Positions 1-7,680 of a stretch of DNA of 20,523 nucleotides are shown piece by piece (position 1 is the stretch's first letter; each line of letters starts with the position of its first letter). The position numbers and the translations under genes were made by a program. The notes under the pieces were generated by a model. That model was not told the origin of the DNA, ran no database searches, and saw only the letters and a list, made by a program, of their open reading frames with translations. The stretch is from an uncultured Chitinophagaceae bacterium. GTDB lineage: Bacteria; Bacteroidota; Bacteroidia; Chitinophagales; Chitinophagaceae. The stretch covers positions 1 to 20,523 of the forward strand of contig CAKSVK010000051.1 in the NCBI GenBank assembly GCA_934502905.1, in the 5' to 3' direction.

Positions 1-2044
1 TAACGCCCACATCGTCCAGTCCCACTATTTTCACACCGGTGAGGAAGGAAATTTCTTTGTTCTTCGCCCACTTGGTTTTTACGACGCGGTGCCCGAAGTT
101 GGACATCAACCTTGCTGCATTGGCGCAGTTGGTGCGGTGAATGATCAGTCCTTTTCCCGTGCTCACAAAGCCAAACACATCATCTCCGGGGATAGGCTTA
201 CAACAATTGGCAAGGGTATAAACGATCCTGTCGCTGCTTTCGCCGAAAATGATCAGCTCATTGTCTTTCTTATTATTGAGCTTATGTGTATCGGTTTCGC
301 TCGGCTTTACCTCCGGCTCTGCTTTTACAGGCTTGGGAATGATCAGCTTATCGCCTACCACCTGCATCTCCTGCTTCATTTCTTTCAGGTCGATGTTCTT
401 TACGGCTACCTGGTAAAAGAGATCCAGGGGCGACTGCAGCTTATAAAAGGTTGTGACCTCATCTATGTTGGATTGGTTAAAGGCAGCACCCATATCTTCC
501 ATCTTCTTCTGCAGCGTATATTTTCCATCTTCCCCGATCTTTCTTTTTTCTTCTTTCAGCGCATCTTTGATCTTGGTCTTCGCCTTAGTGGTGATCACAT
601 AGTTCAGCCAGTCTTCGTTGGGTTTTTGCTTGTTGCTGGTGATGATCTCTATCTGGTCGCCACTGCGCAGCTTATGGCTGATAGGAACCAGCTTGTGATT
701 CACTTTGGCACCGATACATTTTGAGCCGATGGCGCTGTGCACCGAAAAAGCGAAATCCAGCGCGCTGGCACCCACAGGCAGCATCTTTACATCTCCGCGG
801 GGAGTATATACGTATATTTCCTCTGCAAGAAAAGATGTCTTAAAATCCTGCAGGAAATCGATGGAACTTACGTCCTGGGTCAGCACTTCACGGATCTGTG
901 TAAACCACTTGTCAAAACGGTTCTCATCGCTGGCACCCTCTTTATATTTCCAGTGCGCCGCCAATCCTTTTTCCGCAATTTCATTCATACGCCTTGTGCG
1001 GATCTGCACTTCCACCCATCGGCCCTGGGGCCCCATTACCGTGGTGTGCAACGCTTCGTAACCATTGGATTTGGGGTTGCTCAGCCAGTCACGCAATCTT
1101 TCCGGCGAAGGGATATACATATCCGTTATCATGGAGTAGGCTTTCCAGCAATCTTCCTTTTCCTTATCAGGTGAAGAATCCAGTATCACGCGGATGGCGA
1201 AGAGGTCATATACTTCTTCAAAAGTCACCCCTTTATTCTTCATCTTGTTCCAGATAGAATGGATGGATTTCGGACGCCCGTACACTTCCGTTTTTAATCC
1301 TGCTTTTTGCAGGCCCTCTTTGATAGGACGTATAAATTCATTGATATACCGGGTTCTTTCCCGCCTGGTCTCGGCAAGCTTTTTCGCTATCTCCTTATAC
1401 GTTTCCGGCTCCAGGTACTTCATAGCCAGGTCTTCCATTTCCGTCTTGATGGCGTACAGTCCCATACGATGCGCCAGGGGCGCATATACATACACGGTTT
1501 CGCTGGAGATTTTCAATTGCTTTTCCCGCTTCATGCTGTCCAGGGTACGCATGTTGTGCAGACGGTCTGCCAGTTTTATCAATATCACCCTGGGGTCATC
1601 GGTAAGCGTTAAAAGGATCTTTTTAAAATTTTCCGCCTGCTGTGTGGAATTAGTATCTACTACATTGGCTATCTTGGTCAACCCGTCTATAATGCGGGCG
1701 ATCTCGGGGCCAAAAGCTATTTCAATATCTTCCAGGGTCAGGTCTGTATCTTCTACAGTATCGTGCAATAAAGCACAAATGGTGGACCTTACCCCGAGTC
1801 CTATTTCTTCTGCCGCTATACGGGCTACTGCTATAGGATGTAAAATATAAGGCTCCCCGCTTTTGCGGCGCATGGTTTTATGCGCATCGGCGGCCATTTC
1901 AAAGGCAAGTCGCAACAGTTCCCTGTCCCCTTGTTTTATCTTAGGCTTTAAGATCCGGAGCAAGGCACGGTATTGTCTGACAATCTCCTTCTTTTCTTCC
2001 TCCTCGTTCAGGTTGTACGCAACAGGTTTAACATCCATACTCAT
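1..2044 (-). CDS. relA: Bifunctional (p)ppGpp synthetase/hydrolase, RelA/SpoT family (C-terminus cut by window edge)
   Basis: This enzyme makes and degrades the alarmone (p)ppGpp in the cytoplasm and drives the stringent response. I translated the reverse strand by hand: 681 codons are open from the ATG at 2044 to the left edge. The HD hydrolase domain is intact, with LLHDTVEDTD at about residues 92-101 and LADRLHNMRTL at about 158-168. The synthetase domain shows YGRPKSIHSIWNKM (about 255-268), DLFAIRVI and NGYEALHT. A TGS domain follows (YTPRGDVKMLPVGASALDF), then a Cys-containing zinc-finger-like block (CCKPIPGDDVFGF, then HRTNC). The visible sequence stops as the ACT domain begins, so roughly 60 residues are missing. 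Both catalytic halves look active, which fits a bifunctional Rel rather than a monofunctional RelA. A second ATG at 2038 is an equally good start. The gene diverges from tRNA-Leu. Confidence 0.95.
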   Translation of the reverse strand, partial: MSMDVKPVAYNLNEEEEKKEIVRQYRALLRILKPKIKQGDRELLRLAFEMAADAHKTMRRKSGEPYILHPIAVARIAAEEIGLGVRSTICALLHDTVEDTDLTLEDIEIAFGPEIARIIDGLTKIANVVDTNSTQQAENFKKILLTLTDDPRVILIKLADRLHNMRTLDSMKREKQLKISSETVYVYAPLAHRMGLYAIKTEMEDLAMKYLEPETYKEIAKKLAETRRERTRYINEFIRPIKEGLQKAGLKTEVYGRPKSIHSIWNKMKNKGVTFEEVYDLFAIRVILDSSPDKEKEDCWKAYSMITDMYIPSPERLRDWLSNPKSNGYEALHTTVMGPQGRWVEVQIRTRRMNEIAEKGLAAHWKYKEGASDENRFDKWFTQIREVLTQDVSSIDFLQDFKTSFLAEEIYVYTPRGDVKMLPVGASALDFAFSVHSAIGSKCIGAKVNHKLVPISHKLRSGDQIEIITSNKQKPNEDWLNYVITTKAKTKIKDALKEEKRKIGEDGKYTLQKKMEDMGAAFNQSNIDEVTTFYKLQSPLDLFYQVAVKNIDLKEMKQEMQVVGDKLIIPKPVKAEPEVKPSETDTHKLNNKKDNELIIFGESSDRIVYTLANCCKPIPGDDVFGFVSTGKGLIIHRTNCANAARLMSNFGHRVVKTKWAKNKEISFLTGVKIVGLDDVGV

Positions 2045-2052
2045 ATTAAATT

Positions 2053-2060
2053 CAAATTTA
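2053..2060 (-). promoter_or_regulatory. Candidate -7 box (TAAATTTG) for relA
   Basis: The minus strand reads TAAATTTG, matching the Bacteroidota TAnnTTTG consensus. It ends 8 nt before the ATG at 2044, so the transcript would have almost no leader, or would favour the ATG at 2038. No TTG sits at the expected -33 distance, so the call is tentative. Confidence 0.35.
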
Positions 2061-2072
2061 AGTAAAATCTAT

Positions 2073-2080
2073 TACCTTTG
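2073..2080 (+). promoter_or_regulatory. -7 box (TACCTTTG) upstream of tRNA-Leu
   Basis: TACCTTTG matches the Bacteroidota TAnnTTTG consensus. It lies inside a 19-nt stretch (2063-2081) that is identical to the stretch in front of rpsF (6996-7014). The tRNA begins 56 nt downstream, leaving a short 5' leader for processing. No convincing -33 TTG is visible. Confidence 0.55.
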
Positions 2081-2136
2081 CTCTCCCAAAAATCAGGCAT
2101 AAACCCCCTGGTTAGGCGTAAAACCTTATTTTTCAA

Positions 2137-2218
2137 GCGGGTGTGGCGAAATTGGCAGACGCATCAGACTTAGGATCTGACGCCGCGAGGCGTGGGGGTT
2201 CGACTCCCTCCACCCGCA
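2137..2218 (+). tRNA. tRNA-Leu (anticodon UAG)
   Basis: The acceptor stem GCGGGTG (2137-2143) pairs perfectly with CACCCGC (2211-2217), with A as discriminator. The anticodon stem TCAGA/TCTGA encloses the loop CTTAGGA, giving anticodon TAG (UAG), which reads CUA and other CUN leucine codons. A long variable arm (class II tRNA) and a T arm with loop TTCGACT are present. The bases after the discriminator are CA, so CCA is not encoded and must be added after transcription. Length is 82 nt, normal for tRNA-Leu. Confidence 0.95.
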
Positions 2219-2325
2219 CAAAACAAACAAAATTGGCATTAGAGAATTGAATCTGACGGGTTTATCATACTACAGTTTACATCTCTCTACCCATTACAGC
2301 TTCTAACGCAAATCATTATATAAAA

Positions 2326-3705
2326 ATGGCAACAGTTACCAGGGAAAATATTGGTTTACTGAATGATAAGTTAACAGTGACCGTTACTAAGGAAGATTAC
2401 CTGCCCGCATTTGAAAAAGCTTTAAAGCATTATGCTAAATCAGCTAATATACCCGGCTTCCGTAAAGGAATGGTGCCCGCAGGAATGATCAAAAAAATGC
2501 ACGGACCTGCCGTATACACTGAAGAGGTATTACGGAGCATTGAGAAAGGGCTGCTGGATTATCTTCAGCAGGAGAAGCTGGATATTTTCGCACAACCGCT
2601 GCCGGGTACAGACAACGATCCGGGCAAGCTGGATATGAACAGCCCTGCTGATTATACTTTCAATTTCGAAGTTGGACTCAAGCCCAGCTTTGAGCTGCCC
2701 GACCTGAACCAGGTATCACTGGTACGTTACAAAATAGAGCCTGAAAAAGAACTGGTGGACGATGAGGTGAACCGCCTTGTTGTGAGGCATGGCAAAATGA
2801 CCGAGCCGGAAGCTGTAGCCACCGATGAAGATGTGCTGAACGTAACATTTGAAGAATCAGATGCGGACGGTAATGTAGTGGAAGATGGTATTAAAAAAGA
2901 CAATTCCCTGCTGCTGAAATATTTTGCTGAAAGCTTCAGACCCCAACTGGTGGGAAAAAAGAAAGAAGACAGCGCAGTAATACAGCTGGATGCCGCGTTC
3001 GATGAAAAAGAAAGAGACTGGCTGGTAAGTGACCTGGGGCTGAACAAGGAAGATGCCGATGCCCTGAATAAATATTTTAAGCTTACCATCACCAAAATCG
3101 GGTTGGTAGAAAAAAGAGAGCTGAATGAAGAGTTCTTTAAAGAGGCATTCCCCGATAAAGAAATTAAAACAGAAGAGGAATTCAGGAACGAAATAAAAGC
3201 AGGTATTCAAAGTGCATTGGATGGGCAGGCCCGCAACTACCTGCACCACGAGTTGTACCATAAGCTGCTGGACAATTCCTCCATTGAATTTCCGGAAACC
3301 TTCCTGAAGCGCTGGATGGAAACAGGCGGTGAGTCGCCGAAATCGCAGGAACAGGTAGAAGCTGAATTTCCCACCTTCAAAGACCAGCTGAAGTGGACGC
3401 TGATCTCCGATAAAATAGTTAAAGACAATAATATTGAGGTAACTCCCGACGAAATACGTGATCATATCGCGCAGGAAGTAATGGGCTATTTCGGCGCATC
3501 CGGCTTACAGGGGGATATGAGCTGGTTGGGCAATTATGTGGACAAGCTGCTGCAGGACAAACAGCAGGTAGAAAGCGCTTATCGCCGCATTCTTTCTCAA
3601 AAAGTATTTGAAAAGGTGGAAAGCCAGGTAACCCCGCAGGAAAAACCGATCAGCCGTGAAGATTTCCAGAAGCTGCAGGAAGAACATCAGCACCACCATC
3701 ATTAG
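2326..3705 (+). CDS. tig: Trigger factor (ribosome-associated chaperone)
   Basis: Trigger factor binds ribosomal protein uL23 at the exit tunnel and shields nascent chains. The 459-residue length is near the family norm. The N-terminal domain carries the ribosome-docking signature as NIPGFRKGMVP (about residues 41-51); the usual Lys after GFRKG is Met here. The middle segment (about 150-250) stands where the FKBP-type prolyl isomerase domain should be, but I could not recognise conserved FKBP active-site residues, so isomerase activity is doubtful. The C-terminal part (about 260-430) is the charged, helical chaperone arm region. The protein ends in a natural His-rich tail (EEHQHHHH). The start has an A-rich upstream region and no Shine-Dalgarno sequence. 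It follows tRNA-Leu; neither clpP nor clpX is visible downstream, unlike many bacteria. Confidence 0.93.
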   Translation: MATVTRENIGLLNDKLTVTVTKEDYLPAFEKALKHYAKSANIPGFRKGMVPAGMIKKMHGPAVYTEEVLRSIEKGLLDYLQQEKLDIFAQPLPGTDNDPGKLDMNSPADYTFNFEVGLKPSFELPDLNQVSLVRYKIEPEKELVDDEVNRLVVRHGKMTEPEAVATDEDVLNVTFEESDADGNVVEDGIKKDNSLLLKYFAESFRPQLVGKKKEDSAVIQLDAAFDEKERDWLVSDLGLNKEDADALNKYFKLTITKIGLVEKRELNEEFFKEAFPDKEIKTEEEFRNEIKAGIQSALDGQARNYLHHELYHKLLDNSSIEFPETFLKRWMETGGESPKSQEQVEAEFPTFKDQLKWTLISDKIVKDNNIEVTPDEIRDHIAQEVMGYFGASGLQGDMSWLGNYVDKLLQDKQQVESAYRRILSQKVFEKVESQVTPQEKPISREDFQKLQEEHQHHHH

Positions 3706-3731
3706 CAGATAATCCTGCCATAACTTCTTTG

Positions 3732-3788
3732 AAAGACCTGTAAGGTTTGCCAGGCTATCTATCAGCGCTGCAAGTCTTACAGGTCTTT
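3732..3788. terminator. Long hairpin between convergent tig and lipoprotein gene; probable bidirectional terminator
   Basis: AAAGACCTGTAAG (3732-3744) and CTTACAGGTCTTT (3776-3788) are perfect inverted copies. The stem can be extended by GTTTGC/GCAAGT with two G-U pairs, giving about 19 bp around a 19-nt loop. A/T-rich flanks serve both strands. The right arm contains the last codons and the stop of the minus-strand lipoprotein gene. The symmetry suits a shared terminator; it could also be a dispersed palindromic repeat. Confidence 0.7.
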
Positions 3789-4181
3789 ATCATTATATAA
3801 CCGTACTACATAACGGTGATCTCCTGTAAAGTCAATGTAAAACCTTCTTGCGCCGGTATTTTCCCGGTCTGTGATCTTCTTCATTTTATGAAGCTCAATA
3901 CTGGCCCGGTTTTGCCTGAAATAAGCCAGCAGTTTTTCTGAGAAGGCAAGCGTTGCAGGCGCATCCTCGTAATAAAATATAATCTCCGCATATTCCGGAA
4001 TGATAAGATCAATGTACTGAAGGTCTTCTTCACTGATACCAAAAGTTTCACGGGGACTGATTTCAACAGGCTGTTTCTGCTCCGGCAGAGCCGTGGGCGG
4101 CGTGCCTTCACCCCGATGACCTGCACAGGAACAAAGCAACAGCAGGAAAATGAAATGAACGATGGGCTGTATGAATCTCAT
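3777..4181 (-). CDS. Small lipoprotein of unknown function
   Basis: The 134-residue product begins with a hydrophobic signal sequence (FIFLLLL) ending in a lipobox LCSC, so cleavage and lipidation at Cys19 by the SPII pathway is expected. The mature part starts with a Pro/Gly-rich linker followed by a small mixed domain of about 90 residues. I do not recognise the family. After the Cys the residues are AGHRG, which do not resemble the acidic surface-export signal known from flavobacterial lipoproteins, so a periplasm-facing location is more likely. A TAAGTTTG box lies only 4 nt before the ATG. The gene converges on tig and its stop codon lies inside the shared hairpin. Confidence 0.75.
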   Translation of the reverse strand: MRFIQPIVHFIFLLLLCSCAGHRGEGTPPTALPEQKQPVEISPRETFGISEEDLQYIDLIIPEYAEIIFYYEDAPATLAFSEKLLAYFRQNRASIELHKMKKITDRENTGARRFYIDFTGDHRYVVRLYNDKDL

Positions 4182-4185
4182 TTCC

Positions 4186-4193
4186 CAAACTTA
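4186..4193 (-). promoter_or_regulatory. Candidate -7 box (TAAGTTTG) for the small lipoprotein gene
   Basis: The minus strand reads TAAGTTTG, then GGAA, then the ATG at 4181. If used, transcription would start at or within a few bases of the start codon, giving a leaderless message. No TTG is found at the usual -33 position. Confidence 0.35.
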
Positions 4194-4795
4194 ATTATTC
4201 ATGTCCATATCCGGAAACATTACAACGATTACGGGATGCTTACTAAACAATGTACCTTCAGGTATGTAACGCCGTTAGCATATATTACATTATACCGGGG
4301 CCGCCCAAAAAGCCTGTCATTGCGGGTTAACAATTAGTGGCTCCCCAATCATTGAGCCGTGACATGCAAGATCTTTCACTGATACATTCAATCTGTATCC
4401 AACGGGGTGTGGGAGCACGCGCCGGGGCAGCAGGTCCGCCCGGTTGCGTGTCTCCACGCAACTTTCGCACCTTGGATGTTCGAAAATTGTGGGTCGCTAA
4501 TTAACAGCCGCTTGTATGATATATCATTGGCATCAGTTACAATCGGGATTCCTCCCTGTTCCTGTTTGCAATAAGCTGATAGGCGAAGGTCATCTCTCTC
4601 AATCATAGGTCGGGAGAAAAATCTCATGAAGTTACAAGAGATCTCTCATTTCATTCGAGATACGTTACACGATAATGTCATTTTCGAAGCGCCTGCGCTG
4701 CACTAATTGTTTATGCGCAGGTTCAACGCGCTTTTTAGTCCAACTGTACCGGCTCGTTTGCTGTCTTCCTGTAGCTGCAAGCATATACCATAGAA
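4194..4795. other. Gene-poor region with several inverted repeats; no gene recognised
   Basis: About 600 bp without a convincing gene. Perfect inverted repeats are GATACA/TGTATC (4381-4399), GTTGCGTG/CACGCAAC with a 4-nt loop (4443-4462), ATGATATATCAT (4516-4527), AGAGATCTCT (4637-4646) and CCTGCGC/GCGCAGG (4692-4721). The last is followed by GCGCTTTTTAG near 4728-4738, which could be a weak plus-strand terminator. The longest minus-strand frame (4388-4627, 79 codons) shows no recognisable family and no clear start signal. The region may hold a small RNA or a decayed gene; neither can be shown here. Confidence 0.4.
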
Positions 4796-4825
4796 AAAGG
4801 TTGCCTGTATGTACAGGCAACCTTT
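4796..4825 (-). terminator. Rho-independent terminator of htpG
   Basis: AAAGGTTGCCTGTA and TACAGGCAACCTTT form a perfect 14-bp inverted repeat around two central bases. In a real hairpin the innermost pairs would open to form the loop. On the minus strand the hairpin is followed directly by a T run (about 4794-4798), and it lies 21 bp behind the htpG stop codon. Confidence 0.85.
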
Positions 4826-4846
4826 CTTCAGATTTCAAAAAGCCTC

Positions 4847-6694
4847 CTAGCTCTCCAGTATAATCTTGCTCTTTTCTTCACCTCCTATAAGTTCCACACT
4901 CCGGTTGATAAAGTTGGTAAGACTGTTTCCTTTCAGCAATCCCTGTGACAACAATGCAAGATCAGCCAGGTTATGCACGATCTTCTCTTTTTGTTGCGCA
5001 TCAGGTTCACTTAATATTTTCTGGTAAACGGGATGGTTGCCGTTTACAGTCAGCGAAACTTCATCGGGCATGTTGGCATAGAAACTGGTCATAGGACCAC
5101 CGGCGGCACCCATATCCTTCATGCGGCGCATAAATTCAGGCCGGGTAGCCACCACCGGTGGCGCATCTTTGCTCAATCCTTTTACATCCACGGTCAGGTT
5201 GATATCCTGCACCTGTATATTGAACAATCCCTTCAACACATCTACATCGGCGGCCGACAAAACAGAATCCGAGGACTCCTGCTTGTCTATGAGGTTATCA
5301 ACGATATCGGCATCCACTCTTGAGAACGCAATATTCTCCCATTTGTGTTCTACCTGGTTAATGAAAGCGGCATCGATCAATGTTTCCATTTTCACCACGA
5401 TATAACCCTTGGCTTTGGCCTGCTGGATATAAGCGTCCTGCTGTACGGGGTTGGTGGTGTAGAGTATCACCAGCTTTCCATCTTTGTTTTTTTGCAGTGT
5501 CTCTGCAGCCATACGGTATTCCTCAAGGGTATAAAATTTTCCTCCCTCAGTATCTTCAAAGAGATGGAATTTGTTGGCACGCTCAAAGAACTTGTCATCG
5601 GTCATCATACCATACTTTACAAACAGTCCGATATGCTCCCATTTCTCCTCAAATTCTTTTCTCTCTTTGTTGAAGATCTCTTCCAGCTTATCGGCTACCT
5701 TTTTGGTAATATGGTTGTTGATCTTTTTCACGTTGGGATCGCCCTGCAGGTAACTACGGCTAACGTTCAACGGTATATCCGGGGAATCGATCACCCCCTG
5801 CAGCAGCATCAGGAACTCCGGTACAATATCCTTAACTTCTTCCGTCACGAATACCTGGTTGCTGTACAGTTGTATTTTATCTTTTTGTATTTCGTAGCTC
5901 TGCTTGATCTTAGGAAAATACAGGATTCCCGTCAGGTTGAACGGGTAGTCTACGTTCAGGTGGATCCAGAACAGGGGCGTTTCGTTATAGGGGTATAATT
6001 CCTTATAGAAATTCTGGTAATCTTCGGCTGTTAATTCAGACGGTTTTTTGGTCCAGGCCGGGTGGGTATTGTTGATCTGCTTATCCTCAAAGAAAACCGG
6101 CACAGGCAGGAATTTACAGAACTTTTCAAGGATCTCACGAATGCGGTGCGCTTCCAGGAATTCCTTGCTTTCTTCATTGATGTGCAGAACAATATCGGTT
6201 CCACGCTCTGATTTTTCTGTTTCTTCCAGGGTGAATGCCGGACTGCCGTCGCATTCCCATTTTACCGCAGGGTCGTCTTTATAGGATTTGGTAATAACCT
6301 CCACCTTATCACTTACCATGAAGGAGGAATAAAATCCCAAGCCAAAATGTCCGATAATATTGGCTTCATTTTGTCCCTTATATTTTTCCAGGAACTCTTC
6401 AGCTCCGCTGAAAGCTACCTGGTTTAAATATTTGTCCACTTCTTCCCCGGTCATACCAACGCCTTTATCCGAAATAGTAAGGGTTTTGGCATCCGTATCA
6501 ATTTTGATATCAATTCTCAGCTCGCCCAGATCGCCTTTGGCTTCTCCTATGGAAGACAGGGTCTTCAGCTTCTGGGTGGCGTCTACCGCGTTACTTACCA
6601 GCTCACGTAAGAAAATGTCGTGCTCGCTATAGAGGAATTTTTTGATGATCGGGAAGATGTTTTCCGTTTGTACCCGGATGTTTCCTTTCTGCAT
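4847..6694 (-). CDS. htpG: Molecular chaperone HtpG (bacterial Hsp90)
   Basis: HtpG is an ATP-dependent cytosolic chaperone dimer that remodels client proteins, often with DnaK. The 615-residue length matches the bacterial family. The N-terminal GHKL ATPase domain shows ELVSNAVDA (31-39, catalytic Glu31 and Mg-binding Asn35), DKGVGMT (76-82) and GHFGLGFYSSF (115-125). The middle domain contains the conserved block around NVSRSYLQGD, including the Arg expected to contact ATP. A C-terminal dimerisation region follows (MPDEVSLTVNGNHP and NLADLALLSQG). The Met start has no Shine-Dalgarno sequence. The gene stands alone, diverges from the rpsF operon and ends in its own hairpin terminator. No heat-shock operator such as a CIRCE element was found upstream. 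Confidence 0.97.
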   Translation of the reverse strand: MQKGNIRVQTENIFPIIKKFLYSEHDIFLRELVSNAVDATQKLKTLSSIGEAKGDLGELRIDIKIDTDAKTLTISDKGVGMTGEEVDKYLNQVAFSGAEEFLEKYKGQNEANIIGHFGLGFYSSFMVSDKVEVITKSYKDDPAVKWECDGSPAFTLEETEKSERGTDIVLHINEESKEFLEAHRIREILEKFCKFLPVPVFFEDKQINNTHPAWTKKPSELTAEDYQNFYKELYPYNETPLFWIHLNVDYPFNLTGILYFPKIKQSYEIQKDKIQLYSNQVFVTEEVKDIVPEFLMLLQGVIDSPDIPLNVSRSYLQGDPNVKKINNHITKKVADKLEEIFNKERKEFEEKWEHIGLFVKYGMMTDDKFFERANKFHLFEDTEGGKFYTLEEYRMAAETLQKNKDGKLVILYTTNPVQQDAYIQQAKAKGYIVVKMETLIDAAFINQVEHKWENIAFSRVDADIVDNLIDKQESSDSVLSAADVDVLKGLFNIQVQDINLTVDVKGLSKDAPPVVATRPEFMRRMKDMGAAGGPMTSFYANMPDEVSLTVNGNHPVYQKILSEPDAQQKEKIVHNLADLALLSQGLLKGNSLTNFINRSVELIGGEEKSKIILES

Positions 6695-7045
6695 AATGTA
6701 TGATCGTTTATAATATTAGAATTTAATTTGGTATGTATTTTCAAATAAAATGCCAGCCGGCCGTTACCTGACAGGATGTCAACCCTTTTTTATGCAGGGT
6801 CATCCAAAATTTTCCCGGGCCGGTGGAAGACACTGACCGCTTAAGTTGACCATAAGAATGAGACAGTGACCGGTAGTATCAAGTAGTTGAAAAAAGATAA
6901 CCATTGATAATCAATCTATTGTAAGCATAATATTAACTGGTAGTATGTAAATCCGGGTATATTTATAATCCATAAAATAGATAAATCAGATACAATAAAA
7001 TCTATTACCTTTGCACCCCATTATTTAAACCAAAAATTCAGGGTA
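6695..7045. promoter_or_regulatory. Divergent htpG/rpsF intergenic region
   Basis: This 351-bp stretch separates htpG from rpsF. It contains the rpsF -7 box, an odd palindrome ATTGATAATCAAT (6903-6915), a short inverted repeat TGACAGGATGTCA (6769-6781), three TGACC motifs (6834, 6847, 6867) and two copies of GGTAGTAT (6872-6879, 6939-6946). I found no exact TAnnTTTG box for htpG. The repeats may be operator-like but match no family I can name. Confidence 0.4.
7006..7013 (+). promoter_or_regulatory. -7 box (TACCTTTG) of the rpsF operon
   Basis: TACCTTTG matches the Bacteroidota TAnnTTTG consensus and lies in a 19-nt sequence (6996-7014) identical to the one before tRNA-Leu. Transcription would start near 7020, leaving a leader of about 25 nt before the rpsF ATG. 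Confidence 0.65.
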
Positions 7046-7402
7046 ATGAACAATTATGAATTGATGGTGATTTTTACCCCTGTTCTGAGCGAAGACGAAT
7101 ATAAAGCAGCTCAGAAAAAATATGCGGATCTGGTGACCGATGCCGGTGGTCAGATCGTGCATTCCAACCCCTGGGGGTTGAAATCACTGGCGTATCCCAT
7201 CCAGAAAAAAACCACTGGTATTTACTGGGTGTTGGAATATACTGCGCCATCCAGCTTCAATGAACCATTTAAGGTTCAACTGTTACGCGACGAGCAGGTG
7301 CTTCGTCATATGGTAACAAAATTAGACAAGTATGCCGTTATCTACAATGACAGGAAGAAAAACGGTATCAATTACAAAAACGAAAAAGCGGAGGTAGAAT
7401 AA
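7046..7402 (+). CDS. rpsF: 30S ribosomal protein bS6
   Basis: bS6 pairs with bS18 and binds helix 22/23 of 16S rRNA on the platform of the small subunit. The 118-residue product starts [12 protein letters not shown], the usual beta-strand opening, and contains [15 protein letters not shown] and YWVLEYTAP, typical of the family. The tail is short and charged. It is the first gene of rpsF-rpsR-rplI. No ssb or priB lies between bS6 and bS18. Its own start has no Shine-Dalgarno sequence, in contrast to the two following genes. Its last codons (GCG GAG GTA) carry the Shine-Dalgarno sequence used by rpsR. Confidence 0.96.
   Translation: MNNYELMVIFTPVLSEDEYKAAQKKYADLVTDAGGQIVHSNPWGLKSLAYPIQKKTTGIYWVLEYTAPSSFNEPFKVQLLRDEQVLRHMVTKLDKYAVIYNDRKKNGINYKNEKAEVE
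7390..7395 (+). promoter_or_regulatory. Strong Shine-Dalgarno sequence (GGAGGT) for rpsR
   Basis: GGAGGT lies within the last codons of rpsF, 8 nt before the rpsR ATG, which is ideal spacing. Such sites are rare in Bacteroidota. Confidence 0.8.
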
Positions 7403-7403
7403 C

Positions 7404-7670
7404 ATGGCAAAGGCTAATGAAATTAAATACCTTACGGCTATCAAAACCGAGAAGCCCAAGAAGAAATTCTGCCGCTTTAAGAAGTACGGTATTAAATATA
7501 TCGACTACAAGGACGTTGAGTTTTTGAAGAAGTTTTTGAACGAGCAGGGTAAAATGTTGCCCCGCCGTATTACCGGTAACTCTTTGAAATATCAGCGCAA
7601 AGTATCTGCGGCTATTAAAAAAGCCCGTCAAATGGCGCTATTGCCTTATGTAACTGATCTTTTAAAGTAA
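7404..7670 (+). CDS. rpsR: 30S ribosomal protein bS18
   Basis: bS18 forms a heterodimer with bS6 on the 30S platform, close to the 3' end of 16S rRNA. The 88-residue product contains the family core [19 protein letters not shown], followed by [16 protein letters not shown] and the end [11 protein letters not shown] Lys-rich N-terminal extension precedes a single Cys at about residue 23. The start codon lies one base after the rpsF stop and is preceded by a good Shine-Dalgarno sequence. In Bacteroidota ribosomes bS18 is reported, with bS6 and bS21, to cover the anti-Shine-Dalgarno sequence, which makes this signal notable. Confidence 0.96.
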   Translation: MAKANEIKYLTAIKTEKPKKKFCRFKKYGIKYIDYKDVEFLKKFLNEQGKMLPRRITGNSLKYQRKVSAAIKKARQMALLPYVTDLLK

Positions 7671-7676
7671 GGAGGT
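7669..7676 (+). promoter_or_regulatory. Very strong Shine-Dalgarno sequence (AAGGAGGT) for rplI
   Basis: AAGGAGGT can pair with at least eight bases of a standard 16S 3' end. It overlaps the rpsR stop codon TAA (7668-7670) and leaves 4 nt before the rplI ATG at 7681. It is the strongest such site seen in the window. Confidence 0.85.
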
Positions 7677-7680
7677 AATT

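Noticed and set aside
89..1850. Several plus-strand frames of 60-218 codons
   Set aside because: All are antisense to the intact minus-strand RelA/SpoT gene, which runs through to the window edge.
4116..4337. Plus-strand 73-codon frame
   Set aside because: It overlaps the start of the small lipoprotein gene in antisense and has no coding character.
4388..4627. Minus-strand 79-codon frame with a Cys/Pro/Gly-rich end, considered as a modified-peptide precursor
   Set aside because: No modification, transport or immunity genes lie nearby, no start signal is visible, and the sequence matches no family I know.
4681..4740. GGTTCAAC sequence considered as a tRNA T arm
   Set aside because: The flanking bases do not form a T stem, and no acceptor or anticodon stem is present.
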